Assembly (NCBI RefSeq): GCF_014083985.1
Contig: NZ_CP046907.1
Span: 5,218,501-5,282,500 of the forward strand
Length of the DNA stretch: 64,000 nucleotides
Direction: 5' to 3'
Origin: Streptomyces sp. SCUT-3
Lineage (GTDB): Bacteria; Actinomycetota; Actinomycetes; Streptomycetales; Streptomycetaceae
In this document: positions 42,144 to 51,700 of the stretch, piece by piece
Numbering within the stretch: position 1 is the stretch's first letter
Layout: each line of letters begins with the position of its first letter
Program-made: the position numbers and the translations under genes
The notes under the pieces: model-generated
What the model saw: the letters and a program-made list of their open reading frames with translations, nothing else
Database searches by the model: none
Told to the model about the DNA's origin: nothing

Positions 42144-42344
42144 GACGGCCTCCGCGAGGTCCGCGGCGGGAAGGGGAGCACGGGCATGCGGCGACTCTAT
42201 TACGGCGCCCCGGCCCGCTCTCGCGCGCCCCGGCGCGGCCCCGGACGGGGCTGCGGGAGGGGCCCCGGCAGAGCCGCGGGAGGGGCCGCGGGAGGGCGGT
42301 TCCGAGCATGATCGTCCGCATGGCGGACGGATCGCACCGCAGTT

Positions 42345-42379
42345 TGGGCGGGCGAACGCCTGTCTGTTTTACTGGGCCC
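42345..42379 (+). promoter_or_regulatory. Promoter for a leaderless transcript of the Cys-rich leader ORF
   Basis: TTGGGC (42345-42350), 17 bp, then TTTACT (42368-42373). Six bases later the ATG of the leader ORF begins at 42380, so the transcript should start at or next to the A of the start codon. No Shine-Dalgarno precedes this ATG. Confidence 0.6.
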
Positions 42380-42478
42380 ATGACCACGACGCACCACGCC
42401 CACGCAGCCGCAGCGAAGCCGCTCGGTGCGCTCCGGACGTGCCGCATGTGCCGCGTGTGTCGAATGTGCGACTGCTGA
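42380..42478 (+). CDS. Cysteine-rich leader peptide upstream of metNIQ
   Basis: The 32-codon ORF ends in CRMCRVCRMCDC followed by TGA: five cysteines at residues 21, 24, 27, 30 and 32, with two methionines among them. The first 20 residues are Thr/His/Ala-rich and unremarkable. Placement directly after a promoter, the apparent leaderless start, and position about 300 bp ahead of a sulfur amino-acid transporter operon point to a cis-acting attenuator: ribosome stalling at Cys codons when charged tRNA-Cys is scarce. Poly-Cys leader ORFs acting this way are known in mycobacteria; the mechanism here is inferred. Confidence 0.7.
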   Translation: MTTTHHAHAAAAKPLGALRTCRMCRVCRMCDC

Positions 42479-42593
42479 GGGCCCCTGCCCGTACCTCGCG
42501 CCCCGAAGCGAGACCCCTCCACCGGTCCACGGCGGACGTGCCGTCCCCCGTCGCGCGCCTCCCGCGCCGGACCCGCGCACCACGGACATCCCC

Positions 42594-42674
42594 ATGACCA
42601 GCATGCCCGCAGCCCCGTTCCTGTGCCGCTGCCGCCTCGCGCACGACCCGCAGCCGCCCGGCAGCCACCGCTGA
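42594..42674 (+). CDS. Possible second leader ORF (26 codons)
   Basis: An ATG at 42594 opens MTSMPAAPFLCRCRLAHDPQ followed by PPGSHR and a stop, with a CRCR pair. There is no clear ribosome binding site. It may be a second regulatory peptide or chance; the 42479-42784 gap otherwise holds only hairpins. Confidence 0.35.
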   Translation: MTSMPAAPFLCRCRLAHDPQPPGSHR

Positions 42675-42735
42675 CCGAAAGCGGCACCCCGCCCCGCCCC
42701 GGGCACCGCCGTGCCGTGTTCCGACCGAGAACCCC

Positions 42736-42762
42736 GTGCCGCGGCCGAACACGGCCGCGCAC
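42736..42762 (+). promoter_or_regulatory. Hairpin just upstream of metN
   Basis: CGCGGCCG (42740-42747) pairs with CGGCCGCG (42752-42759) around AACA; GTG/CAC extends the stem past one bulged base. It ends 22 bp before the metN GTG and could act as terminator or block ribosome access in the attenuation scheme. Confidence 0.45.
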
Positions 42763-42784
42763 TCGACAGTGACGGACATCCGAA

Positions 42785-43828
42785 GTGATCACCACGACCG
42801 GCCTGAAGAAGGTCTACCGCTCGCGCGGACGCGAGGTCGTCGCCCTCGACGGCGTCGACCTGCACGTGCGCGAGGGGGAGGTGTACGGCGTCGTCGGCCG
42901 CAGCGGCGCCGGCAAGAGCACCCTCATCCGGTGCGTCAACCTCCTCGAGCGCCCCACCTCCGGCACCGTGACGGTGGCCGGCCAGGACCTCACCGCCCTG
43001 GCCGGCGGCTCCCGGCGGGCCGGCGCGGAACTGCGCGCCGCCCGCAGCCGGATCGGCATGGTCTTCCAGCACTTCAACCTGCTCTCCAGCCGCACCGTCC
43101 AGGACAATGTCGAGCTGCCGCTGGAGATCCTCGGCCTCTCCGGCGCCGCACGCAGCCGCAAGGCGCTGGACCTGCTGGACCTGGTCGGGCTCGCCGACCG
43201 CGCCCGGGCGTACCCCGCCCAGCTGTCCGGCGGCCAGAAGCAGCGCGTCGGCATCGCCCGCGCCCTGGCCGGGGACCCCAAGGTCCTGCTGTCCGACGAG
43301 GCGACCTCCGCCCTCGACCCCGAGACCACCCGGTCGGTCCTGCAACTGCTGCGCGACCTCAACCGCCAACTCGGGCTGACCGTGCTGCTCATCACGCACG
43401 AGATGGAGGTCGTCAAGCAGATCTGCGACTCCGCCGCGCTGATGAAGGGCGGCCGGATCGTGGAGTCGGGAACCGTCCCCGAACTGCTGGCCGCGCCCGG
43501 CGGGGAACTGGCCCGCGAACTGTTCCCGGTCGGCGGCGTGCCGAGCGGACCGGGCGGCACCGTGATCGACGTGACCTTCCACGACGACAGCACCGGGCAG
43601 CCGGTGATCTCGCAGCTCGCCCGCACCTACAACATCGACGTCTCGATCCTGGGCGCCGCGGTGGAGACCGTCGGCGGCCGCCGCGTCGGCCGGATGCGCG
43701 TCGAACTGCCCGGCACCTTCGAGGAGAACGTCGTGCCCGTCGGATTCCTGCGCGAGCAAGGACTGCAGGTGGAGGTGGCGCCGGCCGGCGCCGCGCAGGC
43801 CGCAACCCCCGAGGAGAACTCCAAGTGA
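42785..43828 (+). CDS. metN: Methionine ABC transporter ATP-binding protein
   Basis: The 347-residue protein starts at GTG 42785 with only a weak GGA upstream, which suits leader-controlled translation. Walker A is GRSGAGKST (38-46), the signature LSGGQKQRVGIARALAGDPK, and Walker B LLSDEATSALDPETTR. The C-terminal NIL domain (about 260-340: VIDVTFHDDSTGQPVISQLA) is the methionine-sensing regulatory domain of MetN, giving trans-inhibition. It overlaps metI by GTGA. Confidence 0.95.
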   Translation: MITTTGLKKVYRSRGREVVALDGVDLHVREGEVYGVVGRSGAGKSTLIRCVNLLERPTSGTVTVAGQDLTALAGGSRRAGAELRAARSRIGMVFQHFNLLSSRTVQDNVELPLEILGLSGAARSRKALDLLDLVGLADRARAYPAQLSGGQKQRVGIARALAGDPKVLLSDEATSALDPETTRSVLQLLRDLNRQLGLTVLLITHEMEVVKQICDSAALMKGGRIVESGTVPELLAAPGGELARELFPVGGVPSGPGGTVIDVTFHDDSTGQPVISQLARTYNIDVSILGAAVETVGGRRVGRMRVELPGTFEENVVPVGFLREQGLQVEVAPAGAAQAATPEENSK

Positions 43829-44562
43829 CCTGGGCCGAGATGCAGCCGCTGCTCACACAGGCGGTGTGGGACACCCTCTACATGGTCGGCCTCGCCACGC
43901 TGGTCTCGGTGGCCGGCGGGCTGCCGCTGGGCATCCTGCTGGTCCTGACCGACCGCGGCGGGCTGCTGCGCAACGCGTTCGTCAACAAGGTCGTCGGCGC
44001 CGTCGTCAACGTGGGCCGGTCGCTGCCGTTCCTGATCCTGATGGTCGCCCTGATCCCCTTCACCCGGCTGGTGGTGGGCACCACCATCGGCGCCGAGGCC
44101 GCCGTCGTGCCGCTCGCCGTCGGAGCCGTCCCCTTCTTCGCCCGGCTGGTGGAGACCGCCGTGCGCGAGGTCGACCACGGCCTGGTCGAGGCCGTCCAGG
44201 CGATGGGCGGCAGCACCTGGACCGTCGTCCGCAAGGCACTGCTGCCCGAGTCCCTGCCCTCGGTCGTCTCCGGGCTGACCACCACCGTCGTCACCCTGGT
44301 CGGCTACTCCGCGATGGCCGGCGCGATCGGTGCCGGGGGACTGGGCGACCTGGCGATCCGCTACGGCTACCAGCGCTTCGAGACCGGCCTGATGCTCGTC
44401 ACCGTCGCCGTCCTGATCGTGCTGGTCACCCTGATCCAGCTCGCCGGGGACCTGGCCGCCCGCAGCCTGTCCCACCGCGGCCGCTCCGAGTCCGCCGCCC
44501 CGCGGCTGCGCCTGCTGCGCGCCCCGGCGCGCGCCGAGGCCGAGCCCGCGAAAGCCTCCTGA
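43825..44562 (+). CDS. metI: Methionine ABC transporter permease
   Basis: The 245-residue protein starts at GTG 43825 inside the metN stop. Five helices fit MetI; the EAA loop is VDHGLVEAVQAMGGSTWTVV followed by RKALLPESLPS, the contact with MetN. Other typical segments are VGRSLPFLILMVALIPFTRL and TLVGYSAMAGAIGAGGLGDL. The C-terminal tail is Arg/Ala-rich. The gap to metQ is 57 bp. Confidence 0.95.
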   Translation: MTWAEMQPLLTQAVWDTLYMVGLATLVSVAGGLPLGILLVLTDRGGLLRNAFVNKVVGAVVNVGRSLPFLILMVALIPFTRLVVGTTIGAEAAVVPLAVGAVPFFARLVETAVREVDHGLVEAVQAMGGSTWTVVRKALLPESLPSVVSGLTTTVVTLVGYSAMAGAIGAGGLGDLAIRYGYQRFETGLMLVTVAVLIVLVTLIQLAGDLAARSLSHRGRSESAAPRLRLLRAPARAEAEPAKAS

Positions 44563-44619
44563 ACCTCCCGGCCCGACCGGGTCCCGGGACCCTTCCACCC
44601 ATGGAGAAAGGCACTTTTC

Positions 44620-45453
44620 GTGCGTAACACCATCAAGACCGCTGCCGTCGCCGCCGTCACGGGGGCCCTCGCCCTCGGACTGACCGCCTGCGGCGCCGGC
44701 TCCGGCTCCGGTTCCTCCGACGCGGCCGACGGCCCGCTCGTCGTCGCCGCCACCCCCGTCCCGCACGCCGAGGTCCTCACCTACATCAGGGACAACCTGG
44801 CGAAGGACGCCGGACTGGAACTGGAGGTGAAGGAGTTCCAGGACTACGTCGCCCCCAACACCGCCACCGACGAGGGCTCGGTCGACGCCAACTACTTCCA
44901 GACCGCCCCGTACCTGGAGGAGTTCAACAAGGAGAACGGCACGAAGCTGACCCCGGTCGCCGAGGTCCACCTCGAGCCGCTCGGCCTGTACTCCGACAGC
45001 ATCCGGTCGACCGGCGACCTCAAGGCCGGCGCGACCGTCGGCATCCCCAACGACGGCTCCAACGAGGCCCGCGCCCTCAAGCTCCTGGACGCCAACGGCC
45101 TGATCGAGCTCAAGGACGGCGCGGGGGAGAACGCCACCCCCAAGGACATCGCGAAGAACCCGAAGAAGCTGGAGTTCAAGGAGCTCGAGGCCGCCCAGCT
45201 GCCCCGCTCCCTGGCCGACCTCGACGCCGCGGTGATCAACGGCAACTACGCGATCTCCGCCGACCTGAACCCGGCCAAGGACGCCCTGGTGCTGGAGAAG
45301 GCCGAGAACAACCCGTACACCAACCTGCTGGTGGTCAACAAGGGCAACGAGGACGACCCGCGGGTGAAGAAGCTGGCGAAGCTCCTGACCTCCGAGGAGG
45401 TCCGGAAGTTCATCGAGGACAAGTACGACGGCTCCGTCGTCCCCGCCTTCTGA
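44620..45453 (+). CDS. metQ: Methionine-binding lipoprotein (NlpA/MetQ family)
   Basis: The 277-residue lipoprotein starts at GTG 44620 after GGAGAAAGG. The lipobox is LTAC with Cys24, followed by a Gly/Ser linker. NLPA-family segments: VVAATPVPHAEVLTYI, VKEFQDYVAPNTATDEGSVD, NYFQTAPYLEEFN and PRSLADLDAAVINGNYAI. It delivers D/L-methionine (or related sulfur compounds) to MetNI. It is the last gene of metNIQ, before a strong hairpin. Confidence 0.95.
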   Translation: MRNTIKTAAVAAVTGALALGLTACGAGSGSGSSDAADGPLVVAATPVPHAEVLTYIRDNLAKDAGLELEVKEFQDYVAPNTATDEGSVDANYFQTAPYLEEFNKENGTKLTPVAEVHLEPLGLYSDSIRSTGDLKAGATVGIPNDGSNEARALKLLDANGLIELKDGAGENATPKDIAKNPKKLEFKELEAAQLPRSLADLDAAVINGNYAISADLNPAKDALVLEKAENNPYTNLLVVNKGNEDDPRVKKLAKLLTSEEVRKFIEDKYDGSVVPAF

Positions 45454-45480
45454 TCAACCAGCTCCCGAGCAACCAGCTCC

Positions 45481-45513
45481 CGGCCGCCGCCGGCTCACCG
45501 CCGGCGGCGGCCG
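45481..45513. terminator. Terminator after metQ
   Basis: Perfect 14-bp arms around TCACC, between metQ and the convergent methyltransferase gene. A 12-bp direct repeat (AACCAGCTCCCG, two copies) lies just before it. Confidence 0.75.
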
Positions 45514-45547
45514 GGGCCGTGCCCGCTGCCCCGGGCCGGGGCCGGCC

Positions 45548-46318
45548 TCAGCCCAGCCGCCGCAGCCAGTAGACGTCGGTGGTGCAGGGCATCTCCAGCC
45601 GGTCGCGGCCCCTGGTCTGCGGATCGCCGTCCAGCACCGCCTCGACCTCCGCCCGCACCCGCGCCCGCCGCTCCTCGTCCAGCACCGCGATGTGGCTGGA
45701 GGACATCATCCGCTCCACCACGTCCCGCCGGGTGGTGGAGTGGGGGTTGGGCAGGTGCCGCTCCTGCATCGCCGACCAGCCCGGACGGCCCTCGACGGCC
45801 CGCCGCCAGCGGTCGTCCAGCGGGCTGGGCAGGTCCCGGGGCGCCAGGCGGAAGAAGACCTCCTGGTAGGCGCGCACCCACGGCACCGAGGTGTCCCAGG
45901 TGTTCCACACCAGGCCCAGCCCCCCGCCCGGCCGCAGTATCCGCTCCACCTCGGCGAGCGCCTGCTCCTCGCGGAACCAGTGCCACGACTGCGCGGCCAC
46001 CACGGCGTCGGCGGAGCCGTCGGGCAGTCCCGTGTCCTCGGCCGTGCCGGCGGTGACCGCGACCCGCGGCAGGAACTCCGACAGCCGGGCCCGCATCCGC
46101 TCCACCGGCTCCACCGCCACCACCCGGGCGCCGGTCAGCGCCAGCAGCCTGGTGAACTTCCCCGTGCCCGCGCCCAGGTCGGCCACCCTGGCCCCCGGCA
46201 CCAGCCCCAGGCCGTCCGCCAACTCCGCCAGCGCCGCGATGGGATAGGAAGGCCGCGAACGCTCGTACACGTCCGCTGCCCGCTGGTACCCGACTCCTGC
46301 TGCGTGGTGGACCGTCAC
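45548..46318 (-). CDS. Class I SAM-dependent methyltransferase (type 11)
   Basis: The 256-residue protein starts at GTG 46318. Motif I is VADLGAGTGKFTRLLALTG, with the acidic loop VVAVEPVERMR, motif II DAVVAAQSWHWF and motif III ILRPGGGLGLVWN. The aromatic W-H-W-F after motif II is typical of UbiE-like small-molecule methyltransferases. The substrate is unknown. It is monocistronic and divergent from the GNAT gene at 46456. Confidence 0.9.
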   Translation of the reverse strand: MTVHHAAGVGYQRAADVYERSRPSYPIAALAELADGLGLVPGARVADLGAGTGKFTRLLALTGARVVAVEPVERMRARLSEFLPRVAVTAGTAEDTGLPDGSADAVVAAQSWHWFREEQALAEVERILRPGGGLGLVWNTWDTSVPWVRAYQEVFFRLAPRDLPSPLDDRWRRAVEGRPGWSAMQERHLPNPHSTTRRDVVERMMSSSHIAVLDEERRARVRAEVEAVLDGDPQTRGRDRLEMPCTTDVYWLRRLG

Positions 46319-46455
46319 GCGGGCAGACGGTAGCAGGAACCGACGATCACGGCGCGGGTGCGTCACCGCCGCCGGACCGGCGGTCCCATGCACTGCACAG
46401 GCGGCCGGACTTGGTGCCATGCTGTGCGTTCCCAGCAGATCGGTGAGGAGAGCAC

Positions 46456-47052
46456 ATGTCGTCAAGCTTCCCGGAGATCGCCATCACCACCGAGCGGCTG
46501 GTGTTGCGCGCCTTCGAGGACGATGACGTCCCCGCCCTGGTGGAGATGATGAACGACGAACTCGTCACGGCCTGGACCTCGGTACCGCACCCCTACACGG
46601 AGGAGCACGCCCGCGACTGGGTGCACCGGGGATCGGTGCTCGAGCGCACCGAGGGCAGGGGGATCGTCTTCGCGGTCACCGAGTTCCTCACCCAGCGGCT
46701 GGTCGGCACCGTCCACCTGTGCAACACCGACTGGCGCTGCCGCACCGCCGAGGCCGCCTACGTCGTCGCCCCCTGGGCCAGGGGCGAGGGGTACGGCTCG
46801 GAGGCGGTCCACGCCGCCGCCCAGTGGCTCTTCGACGACCAGGGGTTCGAGCGCCTGGAGATACGCACCGCCGCGGGCAACACCGCCTCCCAGCAGCTGG
46901 CCCAGAAGGTCGGCTGCACCAGCGAGGGGGTCCTGCGCAACGCCTGGATCGTCCGCCAGCCCGAACCGGACGGCAGCTGGTCCGAGGTGCGCACCGACCT
47001 GATCGTCTGGAGCCTGCTCCCCGAGGACATCGAGTCCGACCCCGTGCGCTGA
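46456..47052 (+). CDS. GNAT acetyltransferase, RimJ/RimL type
   Basis: The 198-residue protein starts at ATG 46456 after GGTGAGGAG. The N-terminus ITTERLVLRAFEDDDVPAL and the segment VVAPWARGEGYGSEAVHAAA (acetyl-CoA loop), then GFERLEIRTAAGNTASQQLA, follow the RimJ/RimL/SpeG pattern. It probably N-acetylates a protein N-terminus, amine or drug. Downstream lies a run of CCCGCG hexanucleotide repeats (about 47085-47110). Confidence 0.9.
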   Translation: MSSSFPEIAITTERLVLRAFEDDDVPALVEMMNDELVTAWTSVPHPYTEEHARDWVHRGSVLERTEGRGIVFAVTEFLTQRLVGTVHLCNTDWRCRTAEAAYVVAPWARGEGYGSEAVHAAAQWLFDDQGFERLEIRTAAGNTASQQLAQKVGCTSEGVLRNAWIVRQPEPDGSWSEVRTDLIVWSLLPEDIESDPVR

Positions 47053-47251
47053 CGCCGCCCGCGCCCGCACCCCGCACCCCGCTGCCCGCGCCCGCGCCCG
47101 CGCCCGCGCCCGACGGGACCGCCGCCCGCCGCCGTACCGGCCCCGCCCGCCCGTCGACGCGCCACAGGGTCCGTCGCCGCCCCGTCGGGATACCCTCCTT
47201 CCCTACGGACAGCACTGCCGGCACCCGACACTTCCAGGAGACGCGACACAC

Positions 47252-48472
47252 ATGGCGGACCGGGTCACGGTCATCGGCTGGGACGGGACACCGCTGACCG
47301 CCGCGGCGCGGTCCGCGGTCGCGGCAGCCACCCTCGTGGCCGGCACCCGCCACCACCTCGCCCTGCCCGACGTCCCCGCGGCCGCGGAGCGGGTGCTCGT
47401 CGGCAGCCTGGAGCTGGCCGCCCGCAGGATCGCCGCCCACCGCGGCACCGCCGTCGTCTTCGCCGACGGGGACCCCGGGTTCTTCGGCGTCGTACGGGCC
47501 CTGCGCCGCCCCGAGCACGGGCTCGAGGTCGAAGTGCTCCCCGCGGTCTCCTCGGTGGCCGCCGCCTTCGCCAGGGCCGGCATGCCCTGGGACGACGCCC
47601 GCGTCGTCGTGGCCCACCGGCGCACCCTGCGCCGGGCGGTCAACGTCTGCCGCGCGCACACCAAGGTCGCCGTCCTGACCGCGCCCGGCGCCGGCCCCGC
47701 CGAACTGGCCCTGCTGCTCGGCGAGGTGCACCGCACCTTCGTCATCTGCGAGGAACTGGGCACCGACCAGGAGCGGGTCACGGTCATCACCTCGGACAAG
47801 GTCGCCGACCACCTCTGGCGCGACCCCAACGTGGTCCTGGTCATCGGGGGCAGCAACACGCCGGCCGGGCAAGCGGGCTGGATCTCCGGCCACAGCCCCG
47901 AGTACCCCGGCGACGTCCGCGGCTGGGCCCTGCCGGCGCACGAGTACGACGGTGAACCGCACCCGCGCACCCCGGCCGACGAGGCGTCCTCGCCCCAGTT
48001 GCGCGCGCTGCAACTGGCCCGCCTGGGCCCGCGCACCGGCGACCTGCTGTGGGACGTCGGATCCGCCGGGGGAGCCGCGGCGGTGGAGGCCGCGCGGTTC
48101 GGTGCGGCCGTCATCGCCGTCGAGCCGGACGCCGCCGCCTGCGCCCGGACCACGGCCAACGCCCGCCGGTTCGGCGTGCAGGTGCAGGTCGTCCACGGGA
48201 CGGCGCCCGCCGTCCTGGAGGACCTTCCCGAACCCGACCTCGTGCGGATCGGCGGCGGGGGCGCGGCCGTTGCGGCGGCCTGCGCGGCCCGCAGGCCCGA
48301 ACGCATCGTCGCCAGCGCGCTGACCAGGGACGAGGCCGAATCCGTCCGGGCCGCACTGGAGTCCGCCGGCTACATCACGGAGTGCGAACTGCTGCAGTCC
48401 GTCGGCCTGGACGGGCAGTGGGCCGAACGGGAGCGCAGCACCGCCTTCCTGATCTGCGGCCAGCGCGGCTGA
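47252..48472 (+). CDS. cobL: Precorrin-6Y C5,15-methyltransferase (decarboxylating), CbiET/CobL
   Basis: The 406-residue protein starts at ATG 47252 after AGGAG. The N-terminal CbiE half (VTVIGWDGTPLTAAA, VVFADGDPGFFG, LPAVSSVAAAFARAGMPWDD) performs the C5 methylation. The C-terminal CbiT half (SPQLRALQLARLGPRTGDLL, WDVGSAGGAAAVEAARFGA, VLEDLPEPDLVRIGGGG) performs C15 methylation and decarboxylation. The fusion is usual for aerobic-type corrin synthesis. It is the first of the cobalamin/siroheme genes in this block. Confidence 0.93.
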   Translation: MADRVTVIGWDGTPLTAAARSAVAAATLVAGTRHHLALPDVPAAAERVLVGSLELAARRIAAHRGTAVVFADGDPGFFGVVRALRRPEHGLEVEVLPAVSSVAAAFARAGMPWDDARVVVAHRRTLRRAVNVCRAHTKVAVLTAPGAGPAELALLLGEVHRTFVICEELGTDQERVTVITSDKVADHLWRDPNVVLVIGGSNTPAGQAGWISGHSPEYPGDVRGWALPAHEYDGEPHPRTPADEASSPQLRALQLARLGPRTGDLLWDVGSAGGAAAVEAARFGAAVIAVEPDAAACARTTANARRFGVQVQVVHGTAPAVLEDLPEPDLVRIGGGGAAVAAACAARRPERIVASALTRDEAESVRAALESAGYITECELLQSVGLDGQWAERERSTAFLICGQRG

Positions 48473-48778
48473 GCCCCCGTCCGCAGCACGGACCGGGGAC
48501 CGGACGCGGCCCGCCTGGCGGTAGGCTGGCGGATCGGCGTGGAAGGGGGCCGGCCGGTACTGCTGTACCGGCCGTACGGTGCGGCCGCGGGCCGACGTGG
48601 CGCACCCCACAGCACGGGGCGAGCGGTTCGGTTGGCCGCAGGACCCTGCGGCCAGGAAGAATGCAGGACATCTCGGGACGGTCGTGCCGGTTACCGTGCA
48701 TGCTCGTTGTTCATGAGGGCGGCGCGTGCGCCGCGGCCGCCCCGTCGGAGGTGCGAGACGGATGGGCGAGGGGCACGC
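48473..48778 (+). promoter_or_regulatory. Leader of the bluB-cobT gene with two hairpins
   Basis: This 306-bp gap holds no gene. TAGGCT near 48522 could be a -10. Two perfect hairpins follow: CGGCCGGTAC (48551-48560) with its complement at 48565-48574, and TGGCCGCAG (48633-48641) with its complement at 48646-48654. No recognisable B12 box of a cobalamin riboswitch was found, though a diverged one cannot be excluded by eye. Confidence 0.4.
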
Positions 48779-51700
48779 ATGACTGACACCGGTCAGTTCC
48801 CGGTAGAGGGGCAGCCGGAGGGCGCAGGCGGAGAGCCGGTTCCGCAGCATGGCGGGCTTCCCGCCGCCGAGGCGGAGCCGATGGGCCCCGGATGGGCGCC
48901 CGACCCGGCGATCCCCCCGGCAGCCCCCGCCTACACCTTCCTCGACCAGCCGGACGAGGAGGACGACCTCCTCCTGATGCCCGGCCCGCAGGGATCGTGG
49001 GGCGACCCCCAGGCGGCCCCGCCCGCGCCGGGGCAGGCGGGCGGCCCCGTGCACCCGCAGCACACGCCCTTCGAGGCGGACCCGCACGGCACCGGCGCCT
49101 ACGCCGCCGGCCCCTACGACACCGGTGTCCACGACTCCGGTGTCCACGCCGCGGGACCGGCCGGCTTCGGGACCGTTCCGATGCAGCAGCCGTTCCCCGG
49201 GGCCGTCCCGCCCCCCGTGCAGCTGCCGGAGCAGCCGGCGCCCTACGGCGACCCGCTGAACGACCCCCTGCCCCCGCACGCCTTCGAGCAGGGCCAGGCA
49301 CCGGGAGCACCGGCGCAGCAGGCGCCGGCGCACGGGCTGCCGCCCGAGATCCCGGCGCCGGACTTCCAGAACCCGGACTTCCAGAACCACGGCTTCCAGA
49401 CGGCCCCGGCCCCGGTGCCGCAGCCCTGGACCGCGCAGGCACGCCACCCCCAGCAGACGGCCCAGCCCGCGCCGCGCCGTCCGCTCCACATGGGCCCGCC
49501 CATCCCCGAGCAGAACACCGGGGGCGTCGCCGTCCGCTCGCTGGCCGACCGCGGGCCCGCGGTCCCCGCCCCCACCAGGCAGCCCGCGCCCGCGGCCGAG
49601 CAGCCCGGGATCCCGGCGCAGCAGTCCGCCGAGCCGCAGCAGTCCGCCGAGCCGCAGCCGGTCCAGCAGCCCGCGGAGGCGACAGGCCCCGTGGAGGCAG
49701 CCGTGCAGTCGGAAGCCCCCGCCGTGGAGCAGCCCGCCGTGGAGCCGCAGCCGGTTCCCGAAGCACCCGCAGCACCCGCAGCTCCCGCCTCTGCTCCGGA
49801 ACCGCAGCAGGTGGTCCCGGCCGAGCAGCAGGCGGCCCCGGCCCCCGAGGCGGCCGAGGCCGTCGAGGCGGGCACGGCCGTTCCGGCGGCGGACGACGCC
49901 GCCACGCCTGCCGCGCCGCCGGCCGAGCCAGGCGCACTGCCCGTCGAGCAGCCCGTGGCCGAGCAGCCCGTCGAACAGCAGGCGCAGCCGCAGGCCCCGC
50001 AGCAGGAGCCCCCGACCGCCGAGGCGGCGCAGGCCGAGGCCGTGGCGCAGGAAGTCCCGCAGCCGGACGGCACGCCCGAAGCCGCCGGACTGCCCACCGA
50101 GCAGCCCGTGGCCGAGCAGCCCGCGGCCGAGGTCGAGCCCGCAGCTGTGGCCGAACCCGCGGCCGAGGTCGAGCAGCCTGCGGCCGAGGCCCGGGCCTCG
50201 GTGCCGGACAACGCCCCGGCCGGGCAGCCGGAGGACGGTGCCGCGCCGCAGCAGGCCGTCGAACCGCAGCCGCCGCAGACCGCCCAGGAGGCACAGCCGG
50301 TCCAGGCCGGTGCGGAGGGGCAGACCGCTCCGCAGGCCGGAGAGGCCGCGCCCGCCGTTGCCGGGGAGCCCGAGGCCGCCGCTGGGGCCGGGCAGACCGC
50401 CGGAACCCCGGTGCCGCAGGAAGGTGCCGTCGAGGGCGAGGCGCAGGGCGACGCAGGCCCGGTGCCCGTCGCCGCTGCGGACGACGCCGCGGCAGTGGCG
50501 CCGTCCGACGCAGCAGCAGAGCAGGCGGAGCCGGTCGCGGCCCAGAGCCCGGAGACCCCGCAGGCCCCGCAGCCCGTGCAGGCCCCGGAAGCCGCCGTCC
50601 CCGCGACCGAGGACGCTGCCGCTGCCGCCGATTCGCCGGCGGAGGAGGGGACGCCTACCGAGGCCGGGGACGAGGCCGGCGACCCGGAAACGGCTCCTGC
50701 CGAGCAGCCCGCGGAGGCTGCCGGGGCGGACACCGCGCCGGCAGCCGACGGGCAGCCCGTGCAGGAAGCTCCGCCCGGTGCCGCCGCACAGCCGGAAGCC
50801 GCGCAGCCGGAGGCCGTGGAGCAGGGCACCCCGCAGCCGGAGCCGCAGCCCGCCGAGGAGACTCCCGCAGCACAGGAGCCCTCCGCGGCGGAGCCCGCAC
50901 AGCAGCCGGAGTCCCCGGAGGCGCCCGCAGCCGTGGTGCGGCCCGGGACCGGGCGTCGCCGCCGGGCACCGCGCTCGCGCACCTCCGCCTTCCTCGAGGA
51001 GCCCGCGGCCCAGGCCGTGGCACCCGCCCCGGAAGCCATACAGCCTCAGGCCGAGGCAGCGCCCGAGCCGGTCGCCGAGCACCGGGCTGTCGCCGAACCG
51101 GCTGCCGCCTCCGAGCAGCAGGCCTCCGAACCGACCGCCGAGGAGCCGACCGTCGTCGAGCCTGTCGTCGAGGAGGCCGCGCCTGCCGAGCCGGTCGCCG
51201 AAGAGGAGCCGGCTGCAGGAGAGGAGCAGCCCGCCGCCGAGCAGTCGGCTGCCGAAGAGCCCGTCGCCGAGGAGCCGGCCGCCGAGGAGCCGGCCGCCGA
51301 GGAGTCGGCCGCCGAGGAGCAGTCGCCGACTGCCGCGGCGCCCGCGTACGACGAGCCCACCCGCGACGCCGTGCACCGTGTCATCCGCGAGCGCCGTGAC
51401 ATCCGCAACGGCTTCCGGAAGGACGCCATCCCGCACGAGGTGCTGATCCGCGTCCTCGAGGCCGCGCACACCGCGCCCAGTGTGGGCCACTCCCAGCCGT
51501 GGGACTTCGTCGTCATCCGGTCGGCGAAGACCCGCCGCAGGATGCACGAGCTGGCCGTGCGTCAGCGCGACGCCTACGCCAAGTCCCTCCCCAAGGCCCG
51601 GGCCAAGCAGTTCAAGGAAATCAAGATCGAGGCCATCCTCGAGACCCCGGTCAACATCGTCGTCACCGCGGATCCCACCCGCGGGGGCCGGCACACCCTG

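Noticed and set aside
42480-42784. SAM or other methionine riboswitch before metN
   Set aside because: No recognisable SAM-riboswitch core; the Cys-rich leader ORF explains the leader better.
48473-48778. Cobalamin riboswitch before bluB-cobT
   Set aside because: Expected by context, but no clear B12 box or core was found; only simple hairpins are visible. A covariance-model search would settle it.
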